Origin: Phormidesmis priestleyi
GTDB lineage: Bacteria; Cyanobacteriota; Cyanobacteriia; Phormidesmidales; Phormidesmidaceae
DNA: 8,330 bases
Reading direction: 5' to 3'
NCBI GenBank assembly: GCA_003242115.1
Contig: QBMP01000081.1
Location: 6,864 to 15,193, forward strand
Below, piece after piece: positions 1-6,825 of the stretch; the first letter of the stretch is position 1, and each line of letters begins with the position of its first letter. The notes under the pieces are model-generated. The model saw nothing but the letters and a program-made list of their open reading frames with translations. It was not told the origin of the DNA and searched no databases. The position numbers were made by a program, and so were the translations under genes.

Positions 1-108
1 CAGCTCTCGAATATGGCCCATACTCGCCTTTACAATCCAGCCAGGGCCAAGAATTTGACTCAGCTTTTTCAGCTTTCCAGGGCTTTCAATTAGCAGCAGC
101 TTAGTCAT
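1..108 (-). CDS. Type IA DNA topoisomerase, N-terminal fragment (partial, runs off left edge)
   Basis: Reading the minus strand from an ATG at 108-106 gives 36 residues starting MTKLLLIESPGK and ending GHIREL at the window edge. This matches the start of the TOPRIM domain of type IA topoisomerases (E. coli TopA has VESPAKAKT...SVGHIRDLP). These enzymes cut one strand of negatively supercoiled DNA and pass the other through. Glu8 corresponds to the conserved TOPRIM catalytic glutamate, and Gly31-His32 lie in the conserved GH(I/V)R(D/E)L element. An in-frame TAA six codons upstream supports this start, although no Shine-Dalgarno is visible. The wording ESPGKLKKLSQIL differs from canonical TopA (ESPAKAKTI), so this is probably the second, divergent topoisomerase paralog that I recall in cyanobacteria rather than housekeeping TopA (inference). 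It is transcribed divergently from the SNF2 gene. The tyrosine active site lies outside the window. Confidence 0.85.
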   Translation of the reverse strand, partial: MTKLLLIESPGKLKKLSQILGPGWIVKASMGHIREL

Positions 109-146
109 GAGCGCCAGTCGTTACCGCATCCAAAAGGTTCTAAATC

Positions 147-152
147 ATTATA
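147..152 (-). promoter_or_regulatory. Consensus -10 box (TATAAT) for the topoisomerase gene
   Basis: The minus strand carries a perfect TATAAT, 38 nt before the topoisomerase ATG, inside an AT-rich stretch (CTAATATAATGATT). No good TTGACA-like -35 lies 16-18 bp upstream; the best placed hexamer is TATTTT. The position suits a SigA-type promoter with a short leader. This is inferred from sequence only. Confidence 0.45.
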
Positions 153-185
153 TTAGTACATTTGCCCTAAAAATAATCAGAAGCC

Positions 186-218
186 AAGCAGAAATTAAGC
201 AGAAATTAAGCAGAAATT
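186..218. repeat. Three perfect 11-bp tandem repeats in the topoisomerase/SNF2 divergent region
   Basis: The unit AAGCAGAAATT occurs three times without mismatch at 186-196, 197-207 and 208-218. The array sits between two divergently transcribed DNA-topology and remodelling genes. Eleven bp is close to one helical turn, so the copies face the same side of the DNA. They could be stacked regulator sites, an A-rich bendable element, or slippage products. The rest of 109-337 holds the topoisomerase -10 box, a HIP1 site at 279-286 and a 9-bp direct repeat (ATCAAATCT at 302-310 and 318-326) just before the SNF2 start. No other gene is visible there. Confidence 0.8.
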
Positions 219-337
219 GAAAACGAAAAATAGAGACAATGTTCTACACTTTAGGATGGCTCTTTATAGCAAGTTTTAGCGATCGCCCAATTTCCCCCTC
301 AATCAAATCTTGTAAACATCAAATCTCCTAAACAACA

Positions 338-3300
338 ATGCACATTCTGCACGGCACCTGGATTCCAGATATAGACGATGGCTTCATTCAAAAGGGAGCC
401 TTATATTTGTGGGTAGAAAGCCACAGAACGCATGGCCACGAGGGTTCGCTGACTAAACATCTCTCTCAAAAAGAACTTGCAGATTTTCTGGAAAACGAGC
501 TGGGCTTTCGCGCCACCCACTATTCAGCCAAGCAAGACATTGCCCCCAAGTTCTTTAATCTACCCACGCTCGACCAGCAGCCGCTGCCTTCTTTAGAAAT
601 GGCCCGCTATCTGGAAATAGATTTGCCCGCTAACTGCGAATGGGAAGCCTGTGAAATTGATTGTTACAAAGTGGGTCGTCAGTTTAGCAAAAACATGGGC
701 AAAACTAGCCACAATCGCCATTCCAGCGCTAGCGCCTTTTTTCCGCAGCTCAAAGAGCTTCACTTCATCGCGCAATATCAGCTAGCCGACGTTCAGCTCG
801 GCGTGGATTTGTTGTTTTGGTATCACTACAGCCAAGCGCTCAAGCAAATATTTTTAAAAGATCGCTACATTCCTGCCCTGAGTTACAAAGCAGATCAGAA
901 AAAAAAGTTTGAGATCTATCCTCACTGGAAAATTATCGGCGAAGCTTACGAAGAGACTTTGCATCGCTATGTTGGCTACATGCCTTTAATCTGCGCATCG
1001 GGCTTTGCACAAGCAGCCGACGCTAGCAGTCATTACGATCCTGAAACGCTGATCAGACACTGTTCAGATTATCTGCTGAATGATTTGGTCGCCAACACGC
1101 CCTGGCCACAGACCTTTGATAAACGCATTGACGGATCGCTGATTCATAGCTGTATTCATACGACTCATTGGGTACCAGGAACCGGCCTAGAGCGCTATCG
1201 GCAGTGGCAGGCTTGGGATGATCGCATTACCCGCACTCAAGGCGAAATTCCTTTTTACTTTTGCTTTCAGCTAGAGTCACCTGACAAAGAAGAAGAAAAC
1301 TGGCAAATTATCTTCAAAGTTGCCCCTAAAGAACACCCCTCTTTGCGGATTGCGTTGGCCGACTACTGGCGCTTGCAGCCAGTTCAGCAAATGGCGCTAA
1401 AGCTTCAGTTCGGAGACACATTTGAACAGAATTTGCTGTTGATTTTGGGCGACGCGGCGCGGATTTATCCCCGGCTACGCGATGGCCTCGAAACCGATGA
1501 GCCGGTTGGCATTAGCTTAGATGTCGATGCGGCGTTTGACTTTCTCAATGAGGCGGCTTGGATTCTGGAGGATGCGGGCTATAAGGTGATTGTGCCTGCT
1601 TGGTGGACGCCTCAAGGCAGAAGAAAAGCGCAGATGCGGCTGAAAGCAAAGGGCAAATCATCGAGTAAATCGGACAAGTCGAAGAGCTATTTTTCGATGG
1701 ATACGCTGGTGGAGTATGAGTATGAGCTAGCGATTGGCGGCGAGCCAGTGACTGAGCAGGAGTGGCAGCAGTTAGTAGCCGCGCAAACCTCGCTGGTGCA
1801 GTTTCGCGGCCAGTGGATGGAGCTAGATAAAGGCAAAATGCAGGAGATGGTGGCTTTTTGGCGGCAGCAGCGCGACCAGAATCCTGAAATGGGGCTACTG
1901 GAATTTATGCAGATGGCGGCGAACCAGGGCGACGATATTGAGATTGACTTTAGCCGCGATCGCACTCTCGTCAGCATGATGGAAAAGCTAAATAACAAAA
2001 GCGCTCTCGTCCCGATTGAAAATCCTGACAGTCTCAACGGAGAACTGCGAGAATATCAAAAGCGCGGCGTCTCCTGGCTGCATTACCTAGAGAGCCTGGG
2101 GCTCAACGGCTGCTTGGCCGATGATATGGGCTTAGGGAAAACGATACAGGTGATTGCTCGAATGGTGCAGGAAAAAGAGGACATCGAAGAAAACGCTGAA
2201 GCGATCAGCGATCTGCCGCCAACACTATTAATCGCGCCGACCTCAGTGGTCGGCAACTGGCTCAGAGAAGTCGAAAAATTTGCGCCTCAGCTCAAAGCGG
2301 CGGTACATCATGGGAGCGATCGCCTCAAAACCAAAAAAGGCTTTCAGAAACTCTGCGCCAACCACGATTTGATCATCACCTCTTTTTCCCTAGCCCGCCT
2401 AGACAATACCCTGCTAGATAGCGTCACCTGGCACCGGATTGTGCTAGACGAAGCGCAAAACATCAAAAACCCCAACACCGCTCAAACCAAGGCAATTTTG
2501 AAGCTTTCAGCCCAGCACCGACTAGCGCTCACCGGCACCCCCGTCGAAAACCGGCTGATGGATTTGTGGAGCATTTTCAACTTTCTCAATCCGGGCTACC
2601 TGGGCAAACAGGCGCAGTTTCGCCGCACCTTTGAGATGCCCATTCAAAGAGACAATGATCGCACTCAGTCAGGCGTGCTCAAAAAGCTCGTCGAGCCCTT
2701 TATCCTGCGCCGGGTCAAAACCGATCAGTCAATTATTAAAGACCTACCCGAAAAAGTAGAACAAAAGCTGTACTGCAACCTCACCAAAGAACAGGCTTCA
2801 CTTTATGAAGCCACCGTCCGCGATGTCGAAAAGCAGCTGAACGGGGCTGAAGGCATTCAGCGTAAGGGGATCATTCTCTCGACGCTGCTAAAACTGAAGC
2901 AAATTTGTAACCATCCTCGACAGTTTTTGCAAGATGGTAGCGACTTTACGGAAGCGCGATCGCACAAACTCAGCCGCCTTAGTGAAATGGTTGCCGAAGC
3001 CATTGCCGACGGCGACAGCCTACTGATTTTCACCCAATTTAGAGAACTGGGCGACGCGCTCGAAAAATATCTCAGACAAGAGCAGCACTACAACACCTAC
3101 TATCTACACGGCGGCACTTCACGGCAAAAGCGAGAGCGGATGATGGCCGAATTCCAGTCTCCTGACACCGGCCCCTCTATTTTCGTGCTCTCACTCAAAG
3201 CCGGTGGGGTTGGCATCACCCTCACCAAAGCCAACCACGTCTTTCACTTTGATCGCTGGTGGAACCCCGCCGTCGAAGACCAAGCCACCGACCGGGCCTT

Positions 3301-3502
3301 TCGGATCGGCCAAAAAAAGAACGTCTTCGTCCATAAATTCGTCGCTATCGGCACCCTCGAAGAACGCATCGATCAGATGATCGAAGATAAAAAGAAACTC
3401 GCAGGCGCGATTATTGGCGCAGACGAATCCTGGCTCACCGAACTCGACAACAACGCCTTCAAACAGCTCATTGCTCTCAACAAATCCGCTCTCATGGACT
3501 AG
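338..3502 (+). CDS. SNF2-family DEAD/DEAH-box helicase-like ATPase (1054 aa)
   Basis: This is a SNF2/Swi2-type ATPase, which uses ATP to translocate on duplex DNA and remodel or displace bound protein. The N-terminal ~550 residues include a block around 385-530 (GISLDVDAAFDFLNEAAWIL onward) that I take to be the bacterial SNF2-associated domain (PF12419-like), with a Lys/Ser-rich linker inside it. The RecA-like core follows: LREYQKRG at 570-577, Walker A DDMGLGKT at 595-602, Walker B DEAQ at 704-707 and LTGTP at 731-735. In the second lobe are HGGTSRQKR, FDRWWNPAVEDQATDRAF around 971-988, and motif VI RAFRIGQ at 986-992 with its arginine fingers. All core motifs look intact, so it should be active. 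The ATG at 338 gives an N-terminus (MHILHGTWIPD) like cyanobacterial homologues as I recall them; no Shine-Dalgarno precedes it. A SWIM protein gene follows after 65 bp, a recurrent bacterial partner. The biological role is not established; repair, transcription restart or defence are possible. Confidence 0.95.
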   Translation: MHILHGTWIPDIDDGFIQKGALYLWVESHRTHGHEGSLTKHLSQKELADFLENELGFRATHYSAKQDIAPKFFNLPTLDQQPLPSLEMARYLEIDLPANCEWEACEIDCYKVGRQFSKNMGKTSHNRHSSASAFFPQLKELHFIAQYQLADVQLGVDLLFWYHYSQALKQIFLKDRYIPALSYKADQKKKFEIYPHWKIIGEAYEETLHRYVGYMPLICASGFAQAADASSHYDPETLIRHCSDYLLNDLVANTPWPQTFDKRIDGSLIHSCIHTTHWVPGTGLERYRQWQAWDDRITRTQGEIPFYFCFQLESPDKEEENWQIIFKVAPKEHPSLRIALADYWRLQPVQQMALKLQFGDTFEQNLLLILGDAARIYPRLRDGLETDEPVGISLDVDAAFDFLNEAAWILEDAGYKVIVPAWWTPQGRRKAQMRLKAKGKSSSKSDKSKSYFSMDTLVEYEYELAIGGEPVTEQEWQQLVAAQTSLVQFRGQWMELDKGKMQEMVAFWRQQRDQNPEMGLLEFMQMAANQGDDIEIDFSRDRTLVSMMEKLNNKSALVPIENPDSLNGELREYQKRGVSWLHYLESLGLNGCLADDMGLGKTIQVIARMVQEKEDIEENAEAISDLPPTLLIAPTSVVGNWLREVEKFAPQLKAAVHHGSDRLKTKKGFQKLCANHDLIITSFSLARLDNTLLDSVTWHRIVLDEAQNIKNPNTAQTKAILKLSAQHRLALTGTPVENRLMDLWSIFNFLNPGYLGKQAQFRRTFEMPIQRDNDRTQSGVLKKLVEPFILRRVKTDQSIIKDLPEKVEQKLYCNLTKEQASLYEATVRDVEKQLNGAEGIQRKGIILSTLLKLKQICNHPRQFLQDGSDFTEARSHKLSRLSEMVAEAIADGDSLLIFTQFRELGDALEKYLRQEQHYNTYYLHGGTSRQKRERMMAEFQSPDTGPSIFVLSLKAGGVGITLTKANHVFHFDRWWNPAVEDQATDRAFRIGQKKNVFVHKFVAIGTLEERIDQMIEDKKKLAGAIIGADESWLTELDNNAFKQLIALNKSALMD

Positions 3503-3567
3503 CCAATGGACTAGGCAAGTCAGCCGTATCTTTCTTCTTCACCCTTTCTTCTTCTTCCTGAACTCCT
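3503..3567 (+). other. SNF2-SWIM spacer with pyrimidine-rich leader
   Basis: The 65-bp gap contains a T/C-rich run at about 3529-3558 with four TTCTTC-type motifs, and no Shine-Dalgarno before the SWIM ATG. No hairpin terminator is seen, so read-through from the SNF2 gene is plausible. A near-repeat (CATGGACTAG / CAATGGACTAGG) spans the SNF2 stop codon. Confidence 0.4.
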
Positions 3568-4440
3568 ATGTCAAAAACTATGTCAAAAACCACCCGCACT
3601 TGGTGGGGTCAAACCTTCCTCACCGCCCTCGAACAGTTCACCGATTCTGGCCGACTCAGCCGAGGTCGCTCCTACGCCAACGGCCGCAAAGTTCAGCACT
3701 TTGAAATCAACAGCGAACAGGTTACGGCCCAAGTTCGCGGCTCCGTCAACCCCTATTACGGCGTCTATGAAGAGCCGCTATACACCACCACGCTAGAATT
3801 TCAGCCGATTAGTCGAGCTAAATGGACGGCAGCGATCGCCCTCATGGCCACCAAAGTCAGCACTCTATCTCAGCTCCTAATCGGCGAAATTCCTGACAAC
3901 ATCGAAGCCAGCTTCGCCCCCTTAGGCATCAGCCTTTTACCCCATCAAAAAGGCGACTTTAGCAGCCACTGCACCTGCCCCGACTGGAGCAATCCCTGCA
4001 AGCACGTTGCCGGACTTTACTATTTAGTTGCCGCTGAGCTAGACCGCGACCCGATCAAGCTTTTTGAATTGCGCGGCCTCTCCCGCGAAGACCTACACGC
4101 AGAACTCTCTAAAACGCCCTTAGGCACCGCCCTTTCTGCCGAACTTGCCGCCGAGCCTAAGCCGATAGAACCCGCTGAGAGTTTGTACACCCGCCCTCAG
4201 CTAATCTCAGCCGAGATATTTGCTCAAACCGCCACTGTCAAAACACTCAAAACATTCTGGCAAGGCGCTACGCCTTTACCCACAGAGGTTGAAGACCCTC
4301 AACCCTCACAGGTATCCGCTATTTTGATCAAAAAGCAAGGAGACTTTCCCGCTTTTTGGGATCGAGACAATTCTTTCATCGAAGCAATGGAAGAGTTTTA
4401 TACCAGGGTGCGGACGAAAAATAGCGACATTCTCAGCTAA
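3568..4440 (+). CDS. SWIM zinc-finger family protein (290 aa)
   Basis: The central segment has the SWIM zinc-binding signature CxCx(6)CxH: Cys135, Cys137, Cys144 and His146, in the context HCTCPDWSNPCKHVAGLYYL. SWIM domains bind Zn and are thought to contact DNA or protein; they were described in bacterial proteins linked to SNF2 ATPases. The N-terminal part (TWWGQTFLTALEQFTDSGRLSRGRSYANG) is the typical start of these stand-alone SWIM proteins, and the region before the finger is a beta-rich domain (VRGSVNPYYGVYEEPLYTTTLEF). The C-terminal ~110 residues are less conserved, Pro/Glu-rich and helical. It probably works with the ATPase encoded 65 bp upstream on the same strand. The start is ambiguous: a 12-nt duplication creates two in-frame ATGs (3568 and 3580), giving MSKTMSKTTRT or MSKTTRT. 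I kept the longer form. No enzymatic activity is evident. Confidence 0.9.
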   Translation: MSKTMSKTTRTWWGQTFLTALEQFTDSGRLSRGRSYANGRKVQHFEINSEQVTAQVRGSVNPYYGVYEEPLYTTTLEFQPISRAKWTAAIALMATKVSTLSQLLIGEIPDNIEASFAPLGISLLPHQKGDFSSHCTCPDWSNPCKHVAGLYYLVAAELDRDPIKLFELRGLSREDLHAELSKTPLGTALSAELAAEPKPIEPAESLYTRPQLISAEIFAQTATVKTLKTFWQGATPLPTEVEDPQPSQVSAILIKKQGDFPAFWDRDNSFIEAMEEFYTRVRTKNSDILS

Positions 4441-4465
4441 TTCTATAGGTTGAGGATCATCCATA

Positions 4466-4507
4466 GGTAGTGCTACAGTACAAAAATAGCTGACAGTTAG
4501 CGCTACA
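4466..4507 (+). promoter_or_regulatory. Pair of similar dyads upstream of the GIY-YIG gene (candidate operator)
   Basis: GGTAGTGCTACA (4466-4477) and GTTAGCGCTACA (4496-4507) match at 10 of 12 positions and are offset by exactly 30 bp, about three helical turns. Each is nearly palindromic (GTAG-TG-CTAC; TAGCGCTA). The second ends 14 nt before the nuclease ATG, and an AT-rich stretch (TACAAAAATAG) lies between them. This is the geometry of a two-site operator, but no regulator is known; chance similarity is possible. Confidence 0.35.
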
Positions 4508-4521
4508 TGCAGTGAAAGCAC

Positions 4522-5193
4522 ATGTCCGAAGATATGCCCAAGTATACGCCTCAAAGCACACAATCTTTTTTGCTTTCCGACTCTGCCATGCAGGCCGCTA
4601 GCTACTCTACCTACAAAAACTTTCAGCCTCAGCTCAGCATTGGCAGCAGTGAGCTACAAGCCTGGAAGCAGCGCATTATTCACTTTCAGAATCATCTTCA
4701 AATAGCGCCGATAGATCAGCAGGGAGATCTATTTCAAGTGGCGCAGTCAACTGATGATGAAGCCTCCAATGAAACCCCTAATGAAGTAGTCAACACCCTC
4801 GATCCGTTCAGCCTGCGCCGCCAAAATACCGAATTTTGGCGCTGGCGGTTTGATGATGTTGGCGTTGCCGCTATGTACTTCGTGATTGACTACGCTGCTG
4901 GTACAGATGGCGATAAGCTGTTGCTTTACGTCGGAGAAACGGTGAAGTGCAATCAGCGCTGGAAAGGCGAACACGACTGTAAGCGCTACCTGCTGAATTA
5001 CCGACAGGCGCATTATGAACATGGGCTTAACAGCGAACTTGGGATTGCCTTTTGGCCGCACGCGCCCGCCGCACGTCAGCCTCGGCAAACGCTAGAGTCA
5101 GGGCTGATTTACCGCTGGCGATCGCCCTTCAACAAAGAAAACTGGCGCTTCTGGAACACCCCGTTTGTCAGCGGCAAGGAAAGCGGCCTATAG
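4522..5193 (+). CDS. GIY-YIG nuclease-domain protein (223 aa)
   Basis: The C-terminal half fits the GIY-YIG fold, a small Mg-dependent endonuclease domain found in UvrC, homing endonucleases and some restriction enzymes. MYFVID at 118-123 stands for the GIY strand and LLYVGET at 134-140 for the YIG strand. NQRW follows with Arg146 as the likely catalytic arginine. Glu192 (in [14 protein letters not shown]) is the metal ligand, with Asn204 of the terminal PxN-like element after it. All expected catalytic positions are present, so it is probably active. Residues 1-110 are weakly conserved, Ser/Gln-rich and acidic near 75-90, with no domain recognised. The ATG at 4522 has only a weak purine stretch before it (GTGAAAG); Met5 or Met23 could be the true start. 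It lies 81 bp after the SWIM gene on the same strand, and its TAG overlaps the convergent dnaJ stop. The substrate is unknown; repair, restriction-like and RNA roles are all open. Confidence 0.8.
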   Translation: MSEDMPKYTPQSTQSFLLSDSAMQAASYSTYKNFQPQLSIGSSELQAWKQRIIHFQNHLQIAPIDQQGDLFQVAQSTDDEASNETPNEVVNTLDPFSLRRQNTEFWRWRFDDVGVAAMYFVIDYAAGTDGDKLLLYVGETVKCNQRWKGEHDCKRYLLNYRQAHYEHGLNSELGIAFWPHAPAARQPRQTLESGLIYRWRSPFNKENWRFWNTPFVSGKESGL

Positions 5194-6216
5194 CTTGATG
5201 TTCGCAATATCAGCTCTTGGATCAGCCGAGCGGCTAGAGCGAATTTGCTCATAGAGTGATTTTTCTGACTCGCTCAGATTCTTAGGCGGCGTAATGACGA
5301 CTTTTACCAATAGATCGCTGCGCTCACTGCCTTGCTTATTCGGCCATCCCTTGCCGCGCAGCCTCAGCGATTGCCCAGATTTTACACCCGCAGGAATGCT
5401 GACGGTAACGTTGCTGTCAGGTGTCGGCACCGATATTTTGGCACCCAAAACCGCTTCATCGGGCGCAATCGGCACTTCACACACCAGATTGTCACCATCA
5501 AATTCAAAAAATCCGTGAGCTGATAGCTCCACGGCTAAATATACATCGCCGCGCTCTTTGGTTTGAGCGTTGAGAGCGCCTTTGCCCTTGAGCCGAATTT
5601 TGCTGCCAGATTTTACCCCAGCCGGAATGCGGACAGTAACCGATTCGCTGCCAATCGTAAAGCGCTTTTGGGCACCGTGAAAAGCTTCCGATAGGTTGAG
5701 CTTAAGGATGGCCTCTTGGTCAAAGCTGCCTCGACTCGTAGCAGTTCGACCGTTAGCCGCAGTTCTGGGATCGAAGCCAAAGCCAGCACTGCCAAATCCG
5801 GCGGTGCCGGGTCTTTGCTGATAGTTGTAGGACTGCGATCGCCCGCCATTTGCCCCCCTTCGCCCCAACAGCTCGTTCAGGAAATCCTCAAAGCTACCGT
5901 AAGCGCCAAAGTCAAAGCCGCCCGCAGCGCCCGCACTAGGGCCACCGGGGCCCCCAAAGCCACTACTGCCCGCTCGCTCTGCCTGCTGCCAATACTGACC
6001 AAACTGATCGTACTTTTTACGCTTATCTTCGTCAGAAAGCACCTCGTAAGCTTCGCTAACTTCCTTGAACTTAGCCTCTGCCGCTTTGTTATTAGGATTC
6101 ACGTCAGGGTGGTATTTCCGCGCTAGCTTACGAAACGTTCGCTTAATCTCATCGGCACTCGCCGTTTTACTGACCCCCAAAATGGCGTAGTAATCTTTGA
6201 AGTCAGTCGCCGCCAT
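5188..6216 (-). CDS. dnaJ: DnaJ-type co-chaperone, class B (J domain + G/F + CTD, no zinc finger; 342 aa)
   Basis: J proteins deliver unfolded clients to Hsp70 (DnaK) and stimulate its ATPase. The J domain covers about residues 6-72 ([19 protein letters not shown]...) with the DnaK-contacting HPD at 36-38. A Gly/Phe-rich linker spans about 82-165 and includes a conserved helical patch, [13 protein letters not shown], at 109-121. The peptide-binding C-terminal domains follow from about 168, shown by two [19 protein letters not shown] blocks at about 195-213 and 272-290. The CxxCxGxG zinc modules of class A DnaJ are absent; only one Cys is present. It is thus CbpA/DnaJ2-like, and full length for that class. 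The start is set by a strong GGAGG at 6227-6223, six nt before the ATG; an overlapping ATG two codons' width upstream is out of frame. No CIRCE element is visible. No dnaK or grpE lies in the window. Confidence 0.93.
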   Translation of the reverse strand: MAATDFKDYYAILGVSKTASADEIKRTFRKLARKYHPDVNPNNKAAEAKFKEVSEAYEVLSDEDKRKKYDQFGQYWQQAERAGSSGFGGPGGPSAGAAGGFDFGAYGSFEDFLNELLGRRGANGGRSQSYNYQQRPGTAGFGSAGFGFDPRTAANGRTATSRGSFDQEAILKLNLSEAFHGAQKRFTIGSESVTVRIPAGVKSGSKIRLKGKGALNAQTKERGDVYLAVELSAHGFFEFDGDNLVCEVPIAPDEAVLGAKISVPTPDSNVTVSIPAGVKSGQSLRLRGKGWPNKQGSERSDLLVKVVITPPKNLSESEKSLYEQIRSSRSADPRADIANIKL

Positions 6217-6222
6217 ACATAG

Positions 6223-6227
6223 CCTCC
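6223..6227 (-). promoter_or_regulatory. Shine-Dalgarno of dnaJ (GGAGG)
   Basis: GGAGG lies six nt before the dnaJ ATG (GGAGGCTATGTATG). It is the strongest ribosome binding site among the genes here and decides the start. Just upstream is an 8-bp tandem duplication (TTTGCTCA on the plus strand, 6237-6244 and 6245-6252). An AT-rich TTAATAAT further up could be part of a promoter, but no convincing -35/-10 pair was found. Confidence 0.75.
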
Positions 6228-6290
6228 AGTCAGGTCTTTGCTCATTTGCTCATTATTAAGATCACAATAGCAAAGCGATCGCCTTTACAA

Positions 6291-6368
6291 GGTTCGGTTT
6301 TGAGGTTCGGTTTTGAGGTTCGGTTTTAAAATTCGGGTTTGAGGTTCGGGTTTGAAGTTCGGTTTTGA
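6291..6368. repeat. Six 13-bp tandem repeats upstream of dnaJ
   Basis: On the plus strand the unit GGTTCGGTTTTGA is repeated six times. Copies 1 and 2 (6291-6316) are identical. Copy 3 differs at one base, copy 4 at three, copy 5 at one and copy 6 at one. The array fills most of the 180-bp gap between the coiled-coil gene's 3' end and dnaJ, and abuts a HIP1 site at 6275-6282. Copy number and period resemble the short tandemly repeated repetitive sequences known in cyanobacterial genomes, although those are classically 7-bp units. Transcribed toward dnaJ it would be a C/A-rich, G-poor RNA with little structure. No gene is visible in 6217-6396. Confidence 0.9.
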
Positions 6369-6396
6369 AGTGCTAGATCAGAGGTCTTGGTAACTA

Positions 6397-6783
6397 TCAG
6401 CTCGCTTGCTCCAAAGTATCAACGCGCCGATTCGTACTATGCAGCTCTAAAAACAATCGCTGGATGTTTTCCTGCATTGCTTCAAAACGCTGGTCTGATC
6501 TCCGCCGGTCTGCTATGGCATCTTGCCTTAGCACGTCAAACAGCCGATTGCTTTCGGCCATCTGTTGAATGGGCGCTCGAATCTCAACTTCATTGGTAGA
6601 AACAGCGCCTAAAAGCGTATCTATATCGCTAGTATTACTCGCTTGCTGCTGAGCCGTCCGATCAAGCACGGCCTGTGTTCGCTCTAGTGCGGCCTGTGTT
6701 TGCTGTAGCGATGCGTTCATTTCATTTTGTCGCTCAGCAGTTGCCAGCAATATTGCTTCGATTTGATCCAACCGTTCGCTCAT
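6397..6783 (-). CDS. Small coiled-coil protein of unknown function (128 aa)
   Basis: I do not recognise a named family, but similar short Gln/Glu/Arg-rich coiled-coil proteins are common in cyanobacteria. The start MSERLDQIEAILLATAERQNEMNASL and the end QENIQRLFLELHSTNRRVDTLEQAS both show heptad spacing of Leu/Ile/Met/Val. The segment LQQTQAALERTQAVLDRTAQQ holds three near-identical 7-residue repeats. At DNA level two 21-bp copies (6666-6686 and 6687-6707, 17 of 21 identical) underlie part of it, so the coil probably grew by duplication. A less regular middle follows (SNTSDIDTLLGAVSTNEVEIRAPIQQ). There is no Cys, signal peptide or membrane segment, so it should be cytoplasmic and oligomeric. 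The ATG has a weak AAGG about seven nt upstream. It begins 42 bp after the malQ stop on the same strand and may have been cotranscribed with it. Confidence 0.8.
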   Translation of the reverse strand: MSERLDQIEAILLATAERQNEMNASLQQTQAALERTQAVLDRTAQQQASNTSDIDTLLGAVSTNEVEIRAPIQQMAESNRLFDVLRQDAIADRRRSDQRFEAMQENIQRLFLELHSTNRRVDTLEQAS

Positions 6784-6825
6784 TGTGCCGCCTTGTCGGT
6801 GGTGATTTGAAGGAAATGATAAAGC

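Noticed and set aside
153..165. LexA-like box (AGTACATTTGCCC) near the topoisomerase promoter
   Set aside because: The second half-site does not match the cyanobacterial consensus RGTACNNNDGTWCB.
1687..2037. 116-codon minus-strand frame inside the SNF2 gene
   Set aside because: Antisense shadow; Ser/Cys-rich translation without motif or ribosome binding site.
3414..3704. 96-codon plus-strand frame spanning the end of the SNF2 gene and the start of the SWIM gene
   Set aside because: Low-complexity composition, overlap with two well-supported genes in other frames, no recognisable motif.
5716..6126. 136-codon plus-strand frame opposite dnaJ
   Set aside because: An antisense shadow of the Gly-rich and J-domain coding sequence; Ala/Ser/Lys-rich with no domain.
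6217..6290. Heat-shock CIRCE operator upstream of dnaJ
   Set aside because: No TTAGCACTC-N9-GAGTGCTAA or close variant found in the leader.
6291..6368. CRISPR array
   Set aside because: The 13-bp units are directly adjacent with no spacers and no cas genes are nearby.
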